Assembly: GCA_963763955.1 (NCBI GenBank)
Contig: CAVXQP010000016.1
Location: forward strand, 473,195 to 537,194
DNA from: DASUPK01 sp963763955
Lineage (GTDB): Bacteria > Actinomycetota > Thermoleophilia > Solirubrobacterales > 70-9
Length of the DNA stretch: 64,000 bases
Direction: 5' to 3'
The notes beneath the pieces were generated by a model. That model did no database searches, was not told the origin of the DNA, and worked only from the letters and a program-made list of their open reading frames with translations. A program made the translations under genes and the position numbers. Each line of letters starts with the position of its first letter. Position 1 is the first letter of the stretch. This document shows positions 24,293-33,178 of this stretch, in pieces.

Positions 24293-25420
24293 ATGCGCAA
24301 TGGGAAGGACCCCAAGGTCCTGGTCGCCGTGGCGGGCACGACCCGCGCCTGGGAGCTGTGCTGGGACGGATTCGCCTCGAACGTGCTCGACGAGCTCGGC
24401 GCCGACCTGGCGCTCTGTACCGGTGACCGCGACCCGCGGCCGAACCCCTTCTACGAGCGGGCGAAGTATGCCTGGAGCTTCGAGCAACCGGACGACTGGG
24501 CCGACGTCTACGACCGCGTGGTCGGGGACCCAAGCTGGCGCGCTCTGCTGCGGCCGGGCGACTACCTGCTCGGTGGCGTCCGCTCGACCGAGCACCCGCA
24601 GCCGGCTGTGGGGGCCCTGGTCATCTACATGCGCTGGCTCCTCAAGCAATATCTCGTGCGATCGGGCCTGATCGTAAAGTACGACTGGCTGATCCTGACC
24701 CGCTCGGACTTCCTCTGGGAGCTCCCCCACCCTCGGCTTCGACACCTCTCCGAGCGGCGCGTCTACACATTCGACGGCGAGCACTATGGGGGCATCTCCC
24801 TCCGCCATCTGGTCGCTCCTCGTCGCCACGCCGAGCGGCTCCTCAGCCTCTATGACCCCGTCTTCACCGAGCCCGAGCAACTGCGGCGGCGCCTGGACCG
24901 CAGATGCACCGTCGAGGGTTGGCCGTTCCTGAACCTCGAGCAATTTCACGCCGCCCGCCTCAAGGAGCTCGGCTTCTGGCGACGGCTCCGGTTCCTGCCC
25001 TACATCCCCTACACGGTGCGCGCCCCCGGCGGACTCACCGGATGGAGCGTCGGGGAGTTTGACGATCGGCTCGGCTTCTACGTCAAGTACCCGGCCGAGC
25101 GGGAGCGCTCGGAGATCACCCGCGGGTTGGTCAGCGATCGGGATTCATGGGGCAGCTACCTTGCACCGGTCCGCGGCGCCCCGGCGCGCCGGCGGCTGCG
25201 ACGCTCATACCGCGAGCGGGGGCTCTATGAGCGCCCCTTCCCCCTTCGCCAGGCGCCGCGGCGCGCCTATCGGATGGCCCGCTGGAGGATCTCCCAGCTG
25301 CCGGAGCTTCGGAGGAGAGCCGAGATCCCGGTCGGCCGCCAGCTCCGGCGCCTGCCGGGAGCCTCCCCCTTGCTCGACGCCCGCCTTCGCCGCATCCGGC
25401 GGCGCCCACCGACGCCCTAG
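24293..25420 (+). CDS. Glycosyltransferase-like protein of unknown family
   Basis: A 375-residue cytoplasmic protein with a Rossmann-like start (KVLVAVAGTTRAWELCWDGF). The central motif YDWLILTRSDFLW (about 129-141) resembles the acidic metal-binding motif region of GT-A-like glycosyltransferases. The C-terminal 90 residues are extremely Arg-rich. I do not recognise a named family. It faces and overlaps by four bases the end of an amino-sugar biosynthesis operon, so a role in transferring or handling that sugar is plausible. A TAAAAACT -10-like stretch ends seven bases before the ATG. Confidence 0.5.
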   Translation: MRNGKDPKVLVAVAGTTRAWELCWDGFASNVLDELGADLALCTGDRDPRPNPFYERAKYAWSFEQPDDWADVYDRVVGDPSWRALLRPGDYLLGGVRSTEHPQPAVGALVIYMRWLLKQYLVRSGLIVKYDWLILTRSDFLWELPHPRLRHLSERRVYTFDGEHYGGISLRHLVAPRRHAERLLSLYDPVFTEPEQLRRRLDRRCTVEGWPFLNLEQFHAARLKELGFWRRLRFLPYIPYTVRAPGGLTGWSVGEFDDRLGFYVKYPAERERSEITRGLVSDRDSWGSYLAPVRGAPARRRLRRSYRERGLYERPFPLRQAPRRAYRMARWRISQLPELRRRAEIPVGRQLRRLPGASPLLDARLRRIRRRPPTP

Positions 25421-26259
25421 CGGACCGGCAGCCCGAGCAGCCCGCGCAGCTCGGGCGGGGCCATGAGCGCCCGGCCGTTGGCCTCGGCCAGTGCGTGAAC
25501 CCGCCGGACCAGCTCGAGGTTGGTAGCAGGCTGAGTGTGCTCCGGGTCCAGCCAGAGGCTGTCCTCCATGCCGATCCGGACGCCCGGCGCCACGGCGGCG
25601 GCGATCCCTGCGACCGGGAGCTGCGCCGCGCCGAGGCCGGCGAGGCTCCAGATCGTCCCCTCCGGCAGACGCGCCACGAGCGCGCCGATGTCGGGCAGGT
25701 CCGCCCGGGCGCTCGCCAGGTTCCCGAACAGCAGGTTGACGTAGGCAGGGGACGCGAGCACACCGCGCTCCAGCAGGCGGCGCAGCAAGCCGACCATACC
25801 GAGGTCGAAGAGCTCCAGCTCGGGGCGGATGCCGCGCTCGCCCATCCGCTCGGCCAGGGCCACCACGACGTCGGGCGGGTTGACGCTCGCCTGGCCCGGG
25901 AAGTTGAGCGAGGACAGCGTCAGAGACGCCATGTCCGGAGCCAGGTCGGCGTCGAGGTCGAGGACCTCGGCGCGAGGATCGAAGCCCGGATTCCGGCGCC
26001 CTGAGCAGGAGACGCAGAGGACGAGATCCGGGCGCTGCTCGCGGATGCCGGCGATGATGCGGCCGTAGACCTCCTTGGAGTGGGTCGGCTCACCGTGCTC
26101 GTCGCGTGCGTGCAGGTGGACCACGGTGACCCCTTGCTCGGCGCAGCGGAGCACGTCGGCGACGATCTCCTCGGGCTGCAGTGGGACATGCTCGGACTGC
26201 TCCCGCGTGGGAACCATCCCCGTCGGCGCGAGGTTGAGAAGCAGCGGTGAGGTGGTCAC
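25417..26259 (-). CDS. BKACE-family (3-keto-5-aminohexanoate cleavage-type) enzyme
   Basis: A 280-residue BKACE enzyme. The family converts a beta-keto acid plus acetyl-CoA into acetoacetate plus a new CoA thioester, using a zinc ion. The zinc motif is VVHLHARD (His48, His50), and the VCVSCSGRR, SLNFPG and VRIGMEDS blocks are typical. It is the last gene of an operon with sugar ketoisomerase, aminotransferase and acyltransferase genes, and its ATG overlaps the acyltransferase stop (26259-26256). In the known lysine-degradation member the product is 3-aminobutyryl-CoA. An acyl-CoA made here could feed sugar N-acylation, which is inference. Confidence 0.8.
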   Translation of the reverse strand: MTTSPLLLNLAPTGMVPTREQSEHVPLQPEEIVADVLRCAEQGVTVVHLHARDEHGEPTHSKEVYGRIIAGIREQRPDLVLCVSCSGRRNPGFDPRAEVLDLDADLAPDMASLTLSSLNFPGQASVNPPDVVVALAERMGERGIRPELELFDLGMVGLLRRLLERGVLASPAYVNLLFGNLASARADLPDIGALVARLPEGTIWSLAGLGAAQLPVAGIAAAVAPGVRIGMEDSLWLDPEHTQPATNLELVRRVHALAEANGRALMAPPELRGLLGLPVR

Positions 26260-26942
26260 GTCCGCGTGCCCCGCGAGCCGGCGATCCTCCTCTCGCCCTC
26301 AGGCTCGAATGCGTCGAGGCCGTCGCGCACGACGCGTGCCGGGTTTCCGACCACCAGGCTGCGGTCGGGGACATCCCGAGTGACGACCGCCCCGGCGCCG
26401 ACGATGGCGTGCTCGCCGACCGTGATCCCGGGCAGGAGGGTGGCGCCCGCGCCCACCGCGGCGCCGAACCCCAGCGTCACATGCCCGGCGAGGGTGGCGT
26501 TCGGCCCGATCGAGATGAAGTCCGCCAGGTTCGCGTGGTGTCCCACGCTTGCCGCCCGGTTGACAAACACGAACCTCCCGTACCTGCTGGCCGAGCCGAG
26601 TACGGCGCCGATATTGACCCAGAGCCCCGGCTCGGCGCTCAGCGACGTCGGGACCGTGACATCCGGGTCGATGAAGCTGTAGGGATTCTCGAAGCCCAGG
26701 CGGGTGGCATCGAGCACTGCGCGGCGGCGGTTCGACGGCGTGAAGAGCGGGACGAGATACGGCAGGGACGCGACCTCCGGCGTCACCTCATCGGGGCCGA
26801 TCAGGGGGCTGGAGTCAATAAGGTGAACCTCGCCCGGGACATTGGCCACGGCGGCGGCGACCGGCGTCCCGGCGCGTGCCAGTCCCTCCTCCAGTTCGAC
26901 GACCATCGACGAGCCGACGGCGAAGATCACGACGCCGCCCAT
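26256..26942 (-). CDS. Sugar O/N-acyltransferase of the NeuD/PglD type
   Basis: 228 residues. An N-terminal nucleotide-sugar-binding-like region (1-90) is followed by left-handed beta-helix hexapeptide repeats (about 105-205) ending in VVGNPARVV. The catalytic His of this group lies in SVGHHANLADF (135/136). It probably acylates the amino group made by the aminotransferase encoded just upstream, with which it overlaps by 16 bases. The acyl donor could be acetyl-CoA or the CoA ester from the BKACE enzyme. Confidence 0.8.
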   Translation of the reverse strand: MGGVVIFAVGSSMVVELEEGLARAGTPVAAAVANVPGEVHLIDSSPLIGPDEVTPEVASLPYLVPLFTPSNRRRAVLDATRLGFENPYSFIDPDVTVPTSLSAEPGLWVNIGAVLGSASRYGRFVFVNRAASVGHHANLADFISIGPNATLAGHVTLGFGAAVGAGATLLPGITVGEHAIVGAGAVVTRDVPDRSLVVGNPARVVRDGLDAFEPEGERRIAGSRGTRT

Positions 26943-28048
26943 TGCGTCACCCCCTCCGCGACCGTCTCGGCGATCCAGGTGGCCCGCTCGCCAACCACCT
27001 CGGGCTGAATCGGCAGGCTGACGAACCGCGCGGCCAAGCGCTCGGTCACCGGGAGCCCGTCGGGCGGCGCGGTGGCGGCGAAGGCGGGCTGCTCGTGGAG
27101 GCCCATCGGGTAGTGGACGCCCGTCCCGACTCCCCGTTTCCCCAGCCAGTCCCGCAGGCTGTCGCGCTCGTCGACCTCGATCGCGAATTGGTGGTGAACG
27201 GCGCCGACATCGGGTGCCGGCAGCCCGAGCGCACCGGCGTCGGCCGCCGGCTGGAGCACCTCGCGGTACTCGCCGGCGATCCCCGCGCGCTCGCGGTTGC
27301 CCTCGTCGAGGTGGCCAAGCATCACCTCGAGCACGGCCGCCTGCAGCTCATCGAGGCGGGAGTTGAACCCGGCCTTGGCGCTAATCCGCCTGTCGTCCTC
27401 CCAGCCATAGGAGCGCAGCGCGCGCAGTCGCTCGGCGAGAGCGGCGTCCCGGGTCACGACCGCCCCACCGTCGCCCGCACAGCCGAGGTTCTTGGTCGGA
27501 TAGAAAGAGAAGGCCGCCGCCGTCCCGAAGCTGCCGGCGCGTCTCCCTGTCGCATCGGTCGCCCCGTGCGCCTGGGCGCAGTCCTCGACCACGACCAGGG
27601 CGTGGCGCCCGGCGATCTCCATCACCCGGGTCATCTCCACAAGGCGGCCGTGCAAGTGCACTGGGACGATCGCCGCGGTCAGAGGCCCGACGGCGGCCTC
27701 GATCGCGTCCGGATCGATGCAGTGAGTCACCGGGTCGACGTCGGCGAACCGGGGCTCCGCACCCGCCAAGAGGATCCCCATCCCAGTGCCGGCCGCGGTC
27801 ATCGAGGCGGTGATCACCTCGTCGCCCGGGCCGACGCCGCAGGCCCTCAGTGCCAGTCCGACCGCGTCCGTCCCCGAGTTGACTCCGACGCAGTGCGGGA
27901 CGCCGACGTACGAGGCGAAGCTCCGCTCGAACGCCTCCAACCGCTCGCCGAGGATCAGCTGGGGCGCGGCGAGCGCGGCGGCCATCGCCGGCTCGAGCTC
28001 GGCCGAGAAGCGGGCGAGGCGCAGTTGCGGGAGGGCGGCGGGGATCAC
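26927..28048 (-). CDS. DegT/DnrJ/EryC1-family sugar aminotransferase
   Basis: A 373-residue PLP-dependent aminotransferase that aminates keto sugars bound to a nucleotide. The PLP Lys is Lys186 in FSFYPTKNLGCAGDGG, and NSGTDAVGLALRA, VEDCAQAHGA and SRLDELQAAVL are family hallmarks. GTG 28048 was chosen because its GTGA overlaps the stop of the ketoisomerase gene. With that enzyme it fits the FdtA-FdtB route to a 3-amino-3,6-dideoxy sugar on dTDP. Confidence 0.88.
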   Translation of the reverse strand: MIPAALPQLRLARFSAELEPAMAAALAAPQLILGERLEAFERSFASYVGVPHCVGVNSGTDAVGLALRACGVGPGDEVITASMTAAGTGMGILLAGAEPRFADVDPVTHCIDPDAIEAAVGPLTAAIVPVHLHGRLVEMTRVMEIAGRHALVVVEDCAQAHGATDATGRRAGSFGTAAAFSFYPTKNLGCAGDGGAVVTRDAALAERLRALRSYGWEDDRRISAKAGFNSRLDELQAAVLEVMLGHLDEGNRERAGIAGEYREVLQPAADAGALGLPAPDVGAVHHQFAIEVDERDSLRDWLGKRGVGTGVHYPMGLHEQPAFAATAPPDGLPVTERLAARFVSLPIQPEVVGERATWIAETVAEGVTQWAAS

Positions 28049-28446
28049 GGCTCGACCTCGTCCAGGAGGGCGGGCACCGGCTCGTCGAAGCGCTTCATCT
28101 CCTCGTAGGGGCTCGAGGAGAGGACGACGACCCGCGTACCCTCGCCGAACTCGCGCAGGCGGATCCATACCCCGGCCCTCACGATCAGCGCCGTGTCTGG
28201 CTCCGTGAGCCGGTGGGACTCCTGCTCGCTGCCGTTGTCGACGTCGACGGTGACGCTCGGGCCCAGCGCAATGATCGCCGAGTGATTCCTGGTCGCGTGC
28301 TCGGCGCGGGTCGCCTCGGGCGGGCAGTCGAGGATGAAGTAGACGTTCTTGACGTCGAAGGGAATCTGCGGATCGCCACCGAACGCGAGCAGGGACCCGC
28401 GCGCATCCGTGTGCCGGTCCAGCTGGACGAGCTCGACGCCCCGCAT
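28045..28446 (-). CDS. FdtA/WxcM-type sugar 3,4-ketoisomerase (cupin)
   Basis: A 133-residue cupin of the dTDP-6-deoxy-hex-4-ulose 3,4-ketoisomerase family. It begins VELVQLDRHTDARGSLLAF, then VKNVYFI and the core strand ALGPSVTVDVDNG, and ends with VVLSSSPYEEMKRFDE, the counterpart of the family's CSxPYxExDY. The family's HAH pair reads HAT (His50, Thr52), so one expected active-site His is missing. ATG 28446 gives the normal family length. It is the first gene of the operon; TAGGGC just upstream may be its -10 element. Confidence 0.75.
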   Translation of the reverse strand: MRGVELVQLDRHTDARGSLLAFGGDPQIPFDVKNVYFILDCPPEATRAEHATRNHSAIIALGPSVTVDVDNGSEQESHRLTEPDTALIVRAGVWIRLREFGEGTRVVVLSSSPYEEMKRFDEPVPALLDEVEP

Positions 28447-28519
28447 CGGCCCTATTCCACCATTTGCGCTCGATGAAGATCCACCCCAGGAATCTATTGG
28501 CGCAGATAGGGTCGCAACG

Positions 28520-28921
28520 GTGCATCCCAAGCTCACGGACACCGAGCTGGCCGAGCGCGGCTACCGCGCCTGGAACGAGGACGACCTCGAGGGCCTGCTC
28601 GCCATCTGCCACCCCGAGGTCACATACCACACCAGCGGGGTCTTTCCCGGGCTCCAGTCCGTCTACGAGGGCAAGCCAGGGATCGCGCGCTGGTGGGCGG
28701 ACTTCCACGAGCCCTGGAGCGAGATCAAGGTGATCCCGGAGCGGATCGTCGAGCGCCCCGATGGCATCGCCGTCCTGATCCGCTTCCAGGGGACAGGCCG
28801 GCAGGGCATCGAGACCACGATGCAGTTCATCAACACGATCGAGATCCGCGACGGGCTCGCCTTCCGGTTCGACTCGCAGCCTCCGGGAGAGGAGGCGCTG
28901 CGCGAGCTCGGCCTGGACTGA
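28520..28921 (+). CDS. SnoaL-like (NTF2 fold) protein
   Basis: A 133-residue NTF2-fold protein: ELAERGYRAWNEDDLEGLLAICHPEVTYHTSG at the N-terminus, GKPGIARWWADFHEPW in the middle and a final strand with the PPGEEALRELGL tail. The ligand is unknown. The start is GTG 28520, with TAGGGT seven bases upstream and no ribosome site. It is divergent from the amino-sugar operon, so the two promoters lie within 75 bp. Confidence 0.75.
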   Translation: MHPKLTDTELAERGYRAWNEDDLEGLLAICHPEVTYHTSGVFPGLQSVYEGKPGIARWWADFHEPWSEIKVIPERIVERPDGIAVLIRFQGTGRQGIETTMQFINTIEIRDGLAFRFDSQPPGEEALRELGLD

Positions 28922-28924
28922 CGC

Positions 28925-30976
28925 CTAGGCGCTGAGCCCGCGGTCCGAGCGGCTGTGGCCGTGCTGTCCGTCTGCGCTCCAGTCGAGCTTGAGCTGCAGG
29001 CGGCCGCCGCCCTTGGCGGCGAGGCGGGCGGGACCGGGCAAACGCACCCGCAGGGACCGGGTCTTGCCCGCGCCGATGGTGAGCTGCACGGCGGGCAGCT
29101 TCACCTTCAGATGCCGGACCGCCGCCCCCCGCTTGGCCACGCCGGAAAGCACGCCCCGCGCCCGCAGCCGGCAGCTCGAGGAGCTCTTGCAGGCTGCCAG
29201 GCCGGCCACCAGCGCCTTGCCATGCGGGCGAAGTGCTTCCCGCCAGCGGAAGCTCACTCCGGGACTGTTCGCGCCGACGCCGGACAGCGAGGCTGTCTGG
29301 GATCCGTCGTCACCCGTGATCCGGAGCCGCGCCGAGCGCGTCCCCTTCGCATCCGGCGCGAACCTGACCTGGACCGCGCACCGGCCGCCCGTCGGGAGGG
29401 TCACATCGGTGCAATCGTCGGCGGAGAGCCTGAACTGGTCGGCGTCGGGGCCGATGATGGAGGCGCCGCTCAGCCGCATCGGGGTGGCGCCGTCATTGCT
29501 GAGCTCGAACCTCTGCCCGGCGCTGCTGCTGCCCACGGCCTGCCGGCCGAAGTCATAGTCGTCCGGGGTCAGCGAGACCTGCGGGTCGACGCCGTCGCCG
29601 GTCAAATTCATCTGGAAGGGCTGGCCCTGGTCGCCGACGAGGGTGAGCGTTGCGACCTTCGCTCCGCTGCTCTCCGGCTGGAAGCGCACCTGGGCGGTGC
29701 AGCTCGCGGACGGGCCGAGCGGGACCCCCGTGCAGTCCTCGTGCAGCAGCCGGAAGCTGCCCACGTCACCGCCCGAGATGATCGCGACGAAGAAAGCGCC
29801 GGGGAGATCGCCCTGGTTGGTCAAGGTGATCGTGCGCGTGACGCCCGGCTGGCCCGCGGTGGCGAAGCCAAAGTCGGCGGGATTGGGCGAGGCGGTGAAG
29901 ACCGGCTGACCGCCCCGGCCGCTGAGGAAGGCGGTGAAGGAGACGCCGTTGACCATCGCCCGCAGCTGCGCCGAGTACGGAATCGGCTGGTTCGGCCCGA
30001 AGTTGACCTGCACGTTGCAGGTGTCGTTGGGCTGCAGGGTCTGGCCCCAGCAGTCGATGTTCCCCGTCCAGAAGGCGTTCGGCCCCGGCGCGACGATGTC
30101 GATCGAATTGACCTGGACGGGGGCGGCGCCCGTGTTGCGAAGCAGGAAGTTCGTCTGGGCACTGTTGTTGTTGATCTGCTGGAGCCCGAAGTCGTAGCTC
30201 CCCGGCTCGAAGCTGAGCTGGGGCGGAACCCCGGTTCCCGTCAGCGGTGCGGTCTCGTCCTTCCGCGCGGCGTCGGAGTTCACGTGGAGCGTCGCGTTGC
30301 GGGTGCCCTCGCCGTGTGGCCAGAAGGCGACGTTCACGAAGCAGACCTGGTCCGAGGTGAGCTGGCCGCCGCAGTTGTTGTTCTGGTTGAAGTCCGCCCC
30401 CTCGCTGCCGTCGATGAAAACGTTGTTGATCGAGACGGGCAGATCGCCGGTGTTCTGCACCTGCAGCTGCTGCTGGCCGCCCGGGTAGTTCACCGTGGTC
30501 GCTGGAAAGTCGAGCTGGCTGGGTGTGATCGTCAGCTCCTGCGTCACCCCCTTGCCGCTCAGGGGCGCGCTCGCCAGGCCGCCGTCGCCGGTGTGGGTGA
30601 CGTCGAGCTCGGCGCTGCGGTCTCCGCGGGCCGTCGGCGCGAAGCCGACGCGCAGCTCGCAGCTCTCGCCGGCCGCGACGGTGACCCCGGTGCAGTTGTC
30701 CACCGTGACGGCGAAGTCGGACTGGTCAATTCCGCCGATCGAGACGGCGCTGACGTCGATCGAATCGGGGCCGTCATTGGTGAAGAACACCTGCTGGTCG
30801 GGACTCGAGACGCCCACCAGCGTGTTGGGGAAGTCGAGCGATGCCGGGCCGAGCTCGGCGGTCGAGGCCTGGGCCACAGAGGGCACCGCGGCGAGCCCCA
30901 GCAGTGCCGCGAGAGCGATCACGGCTCGGGCGCCGCGCAGCTTGCGTATTCCGAAGTAGCACATGCGGCCATACAT
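28925..30976 (-). CDS. Secreted protein with five choice-of-anchor-D (ASH-like) repeats
   Basis: 683 residues. A signal peptide (about 16-38, ending VAQAS) is followed by five repeats of roughly 105 residues, each opening with a P-x-x-L/Y-DF(P/G) pattern (SLDFPNTL, QLDFPATT, SYDFGLQQ, PADFGFAT, DYDFGRQA) and containing a conserved CTGV/C...C pair in the later strand. A basic C-terminal region (about 555-683) carries two more Cys. Such immunoglobulin-like repeats occur on actinobacterial surface proteins. The partner is unknown. An internal ATG at 30964 could be the true start; neither has a clear ribosome site. Confidence 0.75.
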   Translation of the reverse strand: MYGRMCYFGIRKLRGARAVIALAALLGLAAVPSVAQASTAELGPASLDFPNTLVGVSSPDQQVFFTNDGPDSIDVSAVSIGGIDQSDFAVTVDNCTGVTVAAGESCELRVGFAPTARGDRSAELDVTHTGDGGLASAPLSGKGVTQELTITPSQLDFPATTVNYPGGQQQLQVQNTGDLPVSINNVFIDGSEGADFNQNNNCGGQLTSDQVCFVNVAFWPHGEGTRNATLHVNSDAARKDETAPLTGTGVPPQLSFEPGSYDFGLQQINNNSAQTNFLLRNTGAAPVQVNSIDIVAPGPNAFWTGNIDCWGQTLQPNDTCNVQVNFGPNQPIPYSAQLRAMVNGVSFTAFLSGRGGQPVFTASPNPADFGFATAGQPGVTRTITLTNQGDLPGAFFVAIISGGDVGSFRLLHEDCTGVPLGPSASCTAQVRFQPESSGAKVATLTLVGDQGQPFQMNLTGDGVDPQVSLTPDDYDFGRQAVGSSSAGQRFELSNDGATPMRLSGASIIGPDADQFRLSADDCTDVTLPTGGRCAVQVRFAPDAKGTRSARLRITGDDGSQTASLSGVGANSPGVSFRWREALRPHGKALVAGLAACKSSSSCRLRARGVLSGVAKRGAAVRHLKVKLPAVQLTIGAGKTRSLRVRLPGPARLAAKGGGRLQLKLDWSADGQHGHSRSDRGLSA

Positions 30977-31095
30977 CGGCCGCGCGGGCCTGGACTGAAC
31001 CCCTTGTGCAGCTTGTTAAATAAGCGCGCCCAACCGGGCCCAAGCGGCAGTCGTCAGGCCAATCCGCAGCTTGAGGCCGGGCGTACCATGAAGCG

Positions 31096-32046
31096 ATGGC
31101 GACGGCACCGAGGCTGGATCCGACCGAGGTGGCCGAGATCGGTGCGCGCCTGGCGGAGAACATCTCGCTGGGGGTGAAGGCCCCCGAGGGCGTGGTGAGG
31201 GAGCTGATCGTCGCGTTACTCGCCGATGGGCACGTGCTGATCGAGGACGCCCCCGGCGTCGGCAAGACCGCGCTCGCCCGTGCCCTCGCCCGCTCGCTGG
31301 AGGCCGAGTACGCGCGGGTGCAGTGCACCTCCGATCTGCTGCCCGCCGACCTGGTCGGCACCAACGTCTTCAACCAGCGAACCACCAGCTTCGAGTTCCA
31401 CCCCGGCCCGGTGTTCGCCAACGTCGTCCTGGTCGACGAGATCAACCGCGCCTCGCCGAAGACCCAGTCGGGGCTGCTCGAGTGCATGCAGGAGCGCCAG
31501 ATCACGATCGACGGGACCAAACACGAGCTGGCGAGGCCGTTCGTGGTGCTGGCGACCCAGAACCCGGCCGAGTACGAGGGCACCTATCCGCTGCCAGAGG
31601 CCGAGCTCGACCGGTTCATGGTCCGCGTCAGCCTGGGCTATCCGTCGGCCGACGCGGAGGCGGCGATGCTCGAGGAGCACGCGGATCACGACCCGGTCGA
31701 ACAGCTGCAGCCGATCGCCGACGTGGGTGCCGTCCGCGCCGCCCAGGCCGCGCTCGCCGGCATCGAGGGAACGGAGGCGCTGCGCCGCTACGTGGTCGCA
31801 GTGTGCGAGGCGACCCGTCGCGACGAGCGCGTCGAGCTCGGCGCGAGCCCCCGGGCGGGGCTGATGCTGTTCCGCGCGGCGAAGGCGCTCGCGGCCCTGG
31901 AGGGCCGCGACCATGCCCTGCCCGACGACGTCCAGGCACTCGCCCCCTCGGTCCTCTCCCACCGCCTGCTCCTCTCCTACGAGGTCGACGGCGACCAGCG
32001 CGAGGCGGTGATTCGCGAAGCGATCGACACGGTCCCCGCGCTGTGA
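31096..32046 (+). CDS. MoxR-family AAA ATPase
   Basis: A 316-residue AAA+ ATPase. Walker A is EDAPGVGKTALARAL (about 50-64), Walker B is VVLVDEINRASPKTQSGLLECMQE, the sensor lies in VLATQNPAEYEGTYPLPEAELDRF, and a C-terminal lid contains GASPRAGL. MoxR proteins act as chaperones for cofactor insertion or complex maturation and are usually encoded with DUF58 proteins, as here. TACCAT ends six bases before the ATG, fitting a leaderless message. It is first in a three-gene operon. Confidence 0.9.
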   Translation: MATAPRLDPTEVAEIGARLAENISLGVKAPEGVVRELIVALLADGHVLIEDAPGVGKTALARALARSLEAEYARVQCTSDLLPADLVGTNVFNQRTTSFEFHPGPVFANVVLVDEINRASPKTQSGLLECMQERQITIDGTKHELARPFVVLATQNPAEYEGTYPLPEAELDRFMVRVSLGYPSADAEAAMLEEHADHDPVEQLQPIADVGAVRAAQAALAGIEGTEALRRYVVAVCEATRRDERVELGASPRAGLMLFRAAKALAALEGRDHALPDDVQALAPSVLSHRLLLSYEVDGDQREAVIREAIDTVPAL

Positions 32047-32047
32047 G

Positions 32048-33178
32048 ATGACCCCGGCCAGGGACCCCGGTTCGCCGCGCGCGCCCGCGACCCTGGCGCT
32101 CGGAGCGGCCCTGACCCTCGCCGGCCTCGCTTTCGGGCTCGCGGCCGCGCTGCTGGCCGGGATCGCGCTGCTCGCCCTGGCCCTGGGCGCGATCGCCTGG
32201 GTGGAGCTGGCGACACTCGGTGGCCGGCTGGAGCGGACGCCGGGGCCGACCCGCCTCGAGGAGAGCGATCCCTATCCGCTGCGGCTCGGTCTGCGCCGGA
32301 CCCTGGTGCCGCCGCCGGGAGGGGAGCTCAGCGATCCCCTGCTCGACCGGCCGATCCCGGTCGGCCCGCGCTGGCGCCGTAGCGCCTCGCGCGAGATCTG
32401 GCTGGAGCGGCCCGGACGGATGGCGCTGGTGCCCGCGCGGCTGGTCGTCCGGGACCCGCTCGGGCTCTGGCGGCGGGAGCTCGATTCCGGACGCACCGCC
32501 GAGCTGGTGGTTCTGCCGCGGATCGACCCGGTCCGCTGGCTCGGCCCCGGCTCGGAGCCGCGCGGGATCGCCGCCGGCTCCGGGAGCGCCGCCGACGCCA
32601 CCTCCCGGCGCGGCGGCCTGGCGCAGTTCGAGGTCGACGGCCTGCGCCCCTACCGCGACGGCAGCCCCGCGTCGCGGATCCACTGGCCGGCGGTGGCGCG
32701 CACCGGCGAGATGATCGAGCGGCGCCTGATCGCGGGCGGCGAGCCGAGGCCGCTGGTCGTCTTCGATCCGCGCGGCTCCTCCGGCCGCGACCTGCGCGAG
32801 CGGGCGATGCGCGCCGCGGCCTCGCTCTGCGTCGAGCTGGCGCAGTCGGGTGGCTGCGAGCTGCTCGTCCCGGGCGAGCGGCGGCCGCTCGCGATCGATC
32901 CCTCTCTGCGCACCTGGCCCGAGGCGCACACGAAGATCGCCGTCTCTGACCCGCACGGGGGGCCGATCATGCCGGTGGGCCTCACCGCCTCCGCCGTCCT
33001 CTGGGTGACCCCGGGCAAGGCCCTGCCCTCCTCGCTGCGCCGCCTGCGGCCCGGCAGCTTCCTGATCACCCCGAGGGGCTCGCGACGCGGGGCGGCCTTC
33101 CGGGTCTCGGGCTGCTGGGCCTATCCGGCGACGGCGCCGGCCGGGCGCTCGACCTACCTGCGCAGGGAGGCCGCATGA
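32048..33178 (+). CDS. DUF58-domain membrane-anchored protein
   Basis: A 376-residue protein with two N-terminal helices (about 14-52), a beta-rich middle and the DUF58 signature GLRPYRDGSPASRIHWPAVARTGEMIERR (about 198-226). A VWA-like fold follows, with VVFDPRG at the metal-site position. It forms the usual partner of the MoxR ATPase; together they are thought to assemble or regulate cell-envelope enzymes. One base separates it from moxR-like, and it overlaps the transglutaminase gene by four bases. Confidence 0.85.
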   Translation: MTPARDPGSPRAPATLALGAALTLAGLAFGLAAALLAGIALLALALGAIAWVELATLGGRLERTPGPTRLEESDPYPLRLGLRRTLVPPPGGELSDPLLDRPIPVGPRWRRSASREIWLERPGRMALVPARLVVRDPLGLWRRELDSGRTAELVVLPRIDPVRWLGPGSEPRGIAAGSGSAADATSRRGGLAQFEVDGLRPYRDGSPASRIHWPAVARTGEMIERRLIAGGEPRPLVVFDPRGSSGRDLRERAMRAAASLCVELAQSGGCELLVPGERRPLAIDPSLRTWPEAHTKIAVSDPHGGPIMPVGLTASAVLWVTPGKALPSSLRRLRPGSFLITPRGSRRGAAFRVSGCWAYPATAPAGRSTYLRREAA

